DNA of 64,000 bases from Spirochaetales bacterium. Lineage in GTDB: Bacteria > Spirochaetota > Leptospiria > Leptospirales > Leptonemataceae. Location of the stretch: contig JACKOY010000014.1 of the NCBI GenBank assembly GCA_024233935.1, forward strand, positions 37,602 to 101,601. The letters run 5' to 3'. The translations under genes were made by a program, and so were the position numbers. The notes beneath the pieces were generated by a model. It saw only the letters and a program-made list of their open reading frames with translations, had not been told where the DNA came from and searched no databases. Below, in pieces: positions 63,040 to 64,000 of this stretch (positions are counted from its first letter, which is position 1; every line of letters starts with the position of its first letter).

Positions 63040-64000
63040 CAGGCAGCCCCGAAGGCGCGGATTTGCAGGCGAAACTGCAGGGACTCCCCCAGAAGAATCT
63101 GGCGTCGCTCTTGTTCCTGAAAGATGGCCTTCTGAATGCGATAGGCGCGACCGTAACTCACCGCCAGCGCGCCTTCGCCGGGTAGAAACCAGATCAAATC
63201 CAGGTCAAACTCGCGAAAGCTATCGGCCCGGGGATCGCGGCGCAGTTTTTGAAAGGCGTTCGAGCCACCCGGCGGACGTACCGCCAGGGGTTCTACAAAC
63301 GTTGCACCCAGCCGAATGCGCAGGCCTTCGCCTTCGTAGGCCAGCCCGCCGCGTAACACAGCGGCAGCCCTGGCCAGCCGAAACGTTTCGCGTCGCAGTT
63401 CAATGCCCGTGCAGGAGCGCAGGCACAACTCGGGGTACGGTTGCATGGCCAGCCCCTCACCGAGCAGGGCACCGGTGATGGCGTGATCGCCGTATCCAAC
63501 GTAGCCCGTTTTTTCGCGTTGCCGCTCGGCGCTACCGCGGCGCGGCGAGGGTGGCTCGGGCAAAAAGAAATGCAGGCGAAATACGAACGGACCGTACAGC
63601 ATTGCCAGGCCGGACCGGAGCGCCGCACCGTGTATGGAAGAACGATAGCGTTGCTCTTCGCCGGCCAGAGCGCTGGCATACTGCCCCCGACTTTGTTCGA
63701 GTCCCAGAAAGAAGCGCGCGCCCCAGATTCCCGGCAGCCTTTCCAGACCCAGGCCCACCGAAGCCAGTTCCAGGTGCGTCGGTGATTTGCGTCGCTCGCC
63801 CGGCTCGGCCGGTGGACTTTCGACCCGAAGCAGCGTATACTGCACGCCCAGAAAGAGCGGTGCCACTCCGGTTTTTAGCGATAGACGGTGACCGTAGCTA
63901 CTTCGATCGGCATTGCCCGCGGCCCGCAATCGTTCCATTGTTTCGGTGGGCGGAACAAAGAGCGGACGATACTGGTCTGTGTCCCGAAAGAAGTGGCCAC
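63036..64000 (-). CDS. Predicted outer-membrane beta-barrel protein (5' partial)
   Basis: The frame stays open to the right edge of the window (GHFFRDTDQYRPLFVPPTE, then TMERLRAAGNADRSSYGHRL), so an internal ATG at 63938 is not the true start. About 320 residues are visible. The visible part alternates short hydrophobic strands with turns: GVAPLFLGVQYTLLRVE, LELASVGLGLERLPGIWGAR, GLAYEGEGLRIRLGATFVEP, FDLDLIWFLPGEGALAVSYG and a short C-terminal tail after FRLQIRAFGAAW. This strand pattern suggests a barrel. Its stop overlaps the phospholipase D start. Family unknown. Confidence 0.6.
   Translation of the reverse strand, partial: GHFFRDTDQYRPLFVPPTETMERLRAAGNADRSSYGHRLSLKTGVAPLFLGVQYTLLRVESPPAEPGERRKSPTHLELASVGLGLERLPGIWGARFFLGLEQSRGQYASALAGEEQRYRSSIHGAALRSGLAMLYGPFVFRLHFFLPEPPSPRRGSAERQREKTGYVGYGDHAITGALLGEGLAMQPYPELCLRSCTGIELRRETFRLARAAAVLRGGLAYEGEGLRIRLGATFVEPLAVRPPGGSNAFQKLRRDPRADSFREFDLDLIWFLPGEGALAVSYGRAYRIQKAIFQEQERRQILLGESLQFRLQIRAFGAAW

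Overview
The window is a GC-rich chromosomal segment from a Gram-negative bacterium with many lipoproteins. The best guess is a relative of Leptospirales (Leptonema/Turneriella-like). Support comes from a roughly 920-residue GreA-family protein with a huge N-terminal extension, several SpoIIE phosphatases fused to 7TM-type sensor segments (one carrying a DAMGKS-type motif), an IleS of the eukaryote-like type, abundant lipobox proteins and a TonB-dependent receptor. The placement is inferred; no rRNA, tRNA, CRISPR array, prophage or transposase was seen.

Region by region. 0-5.1 kb: a 5'-truncated zinc phospholipase C-like gene, then lipoproteins and small membrane proteins. 5.2-9.8 kb: trpS, a FecR-domain lipoprotein, a MoaC-MoaB fusion with moaE, and an ECF-type sigma factor. 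9.8-18 kb: comEC overlapping rsmA, then a TonB-dependent receptor overlapping a SpoIIE/TPR signalling protein. 18-29 kb: ackA and a phosphate acyltransferase, a three-gene ABC exporter, pyruvate kinase, an SDR-like protein, and a metal-linked outer-membrane protein with a DUF2946-like partner. 29-41 kb: a beta-lactamase-fold pseudoenzyme, GreA-like, two tandem 7TM-SpoIIE phosphatases and ileS. 41-47 kb: two adjacent paralogous papain-like secreted proteases and a ferritin-like protein.

47.05-50.7 kb is the odd part. It lies between ordinary housekeeping genes and holds short, often broken genes. These are a barstar-like immunity gene with two frame lesions and three short frames that look like toxin C-terminal tips, each ending at or just before a small gene (overlaps of 20 nt and 0 nt, and a 48-nt gap). 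Two copies of a GC-rich, strongly folded repeat lie at 48516 and 50416. I read it as an eroding array of orphan polymorphic-toxin tips and immunity genes.

50.7-64 kb: DUF1015, a membrane protein overlapping ppk, a conserved unknown, a SPOR-domain protein overlapping coaE, a sphingosine-phosphate-lyase-like decarboxylase, and a tightly overlapping minus-strand operon. That operon holds a predicted outer-membrane protein, a secreted phospholipase D, a 5'-nucleotidase-like pseudoenzyme and a DUF819 permease. Translational coupling by 4-nt ATGA/TTGA/GTGA overlaps recurs throughout. Three proteins (the MoaC domain, the beta-lactamase-like protein and the 5'-nucleotidase-like protein) keep their fold signatures but appear to have lost catalytic residues.
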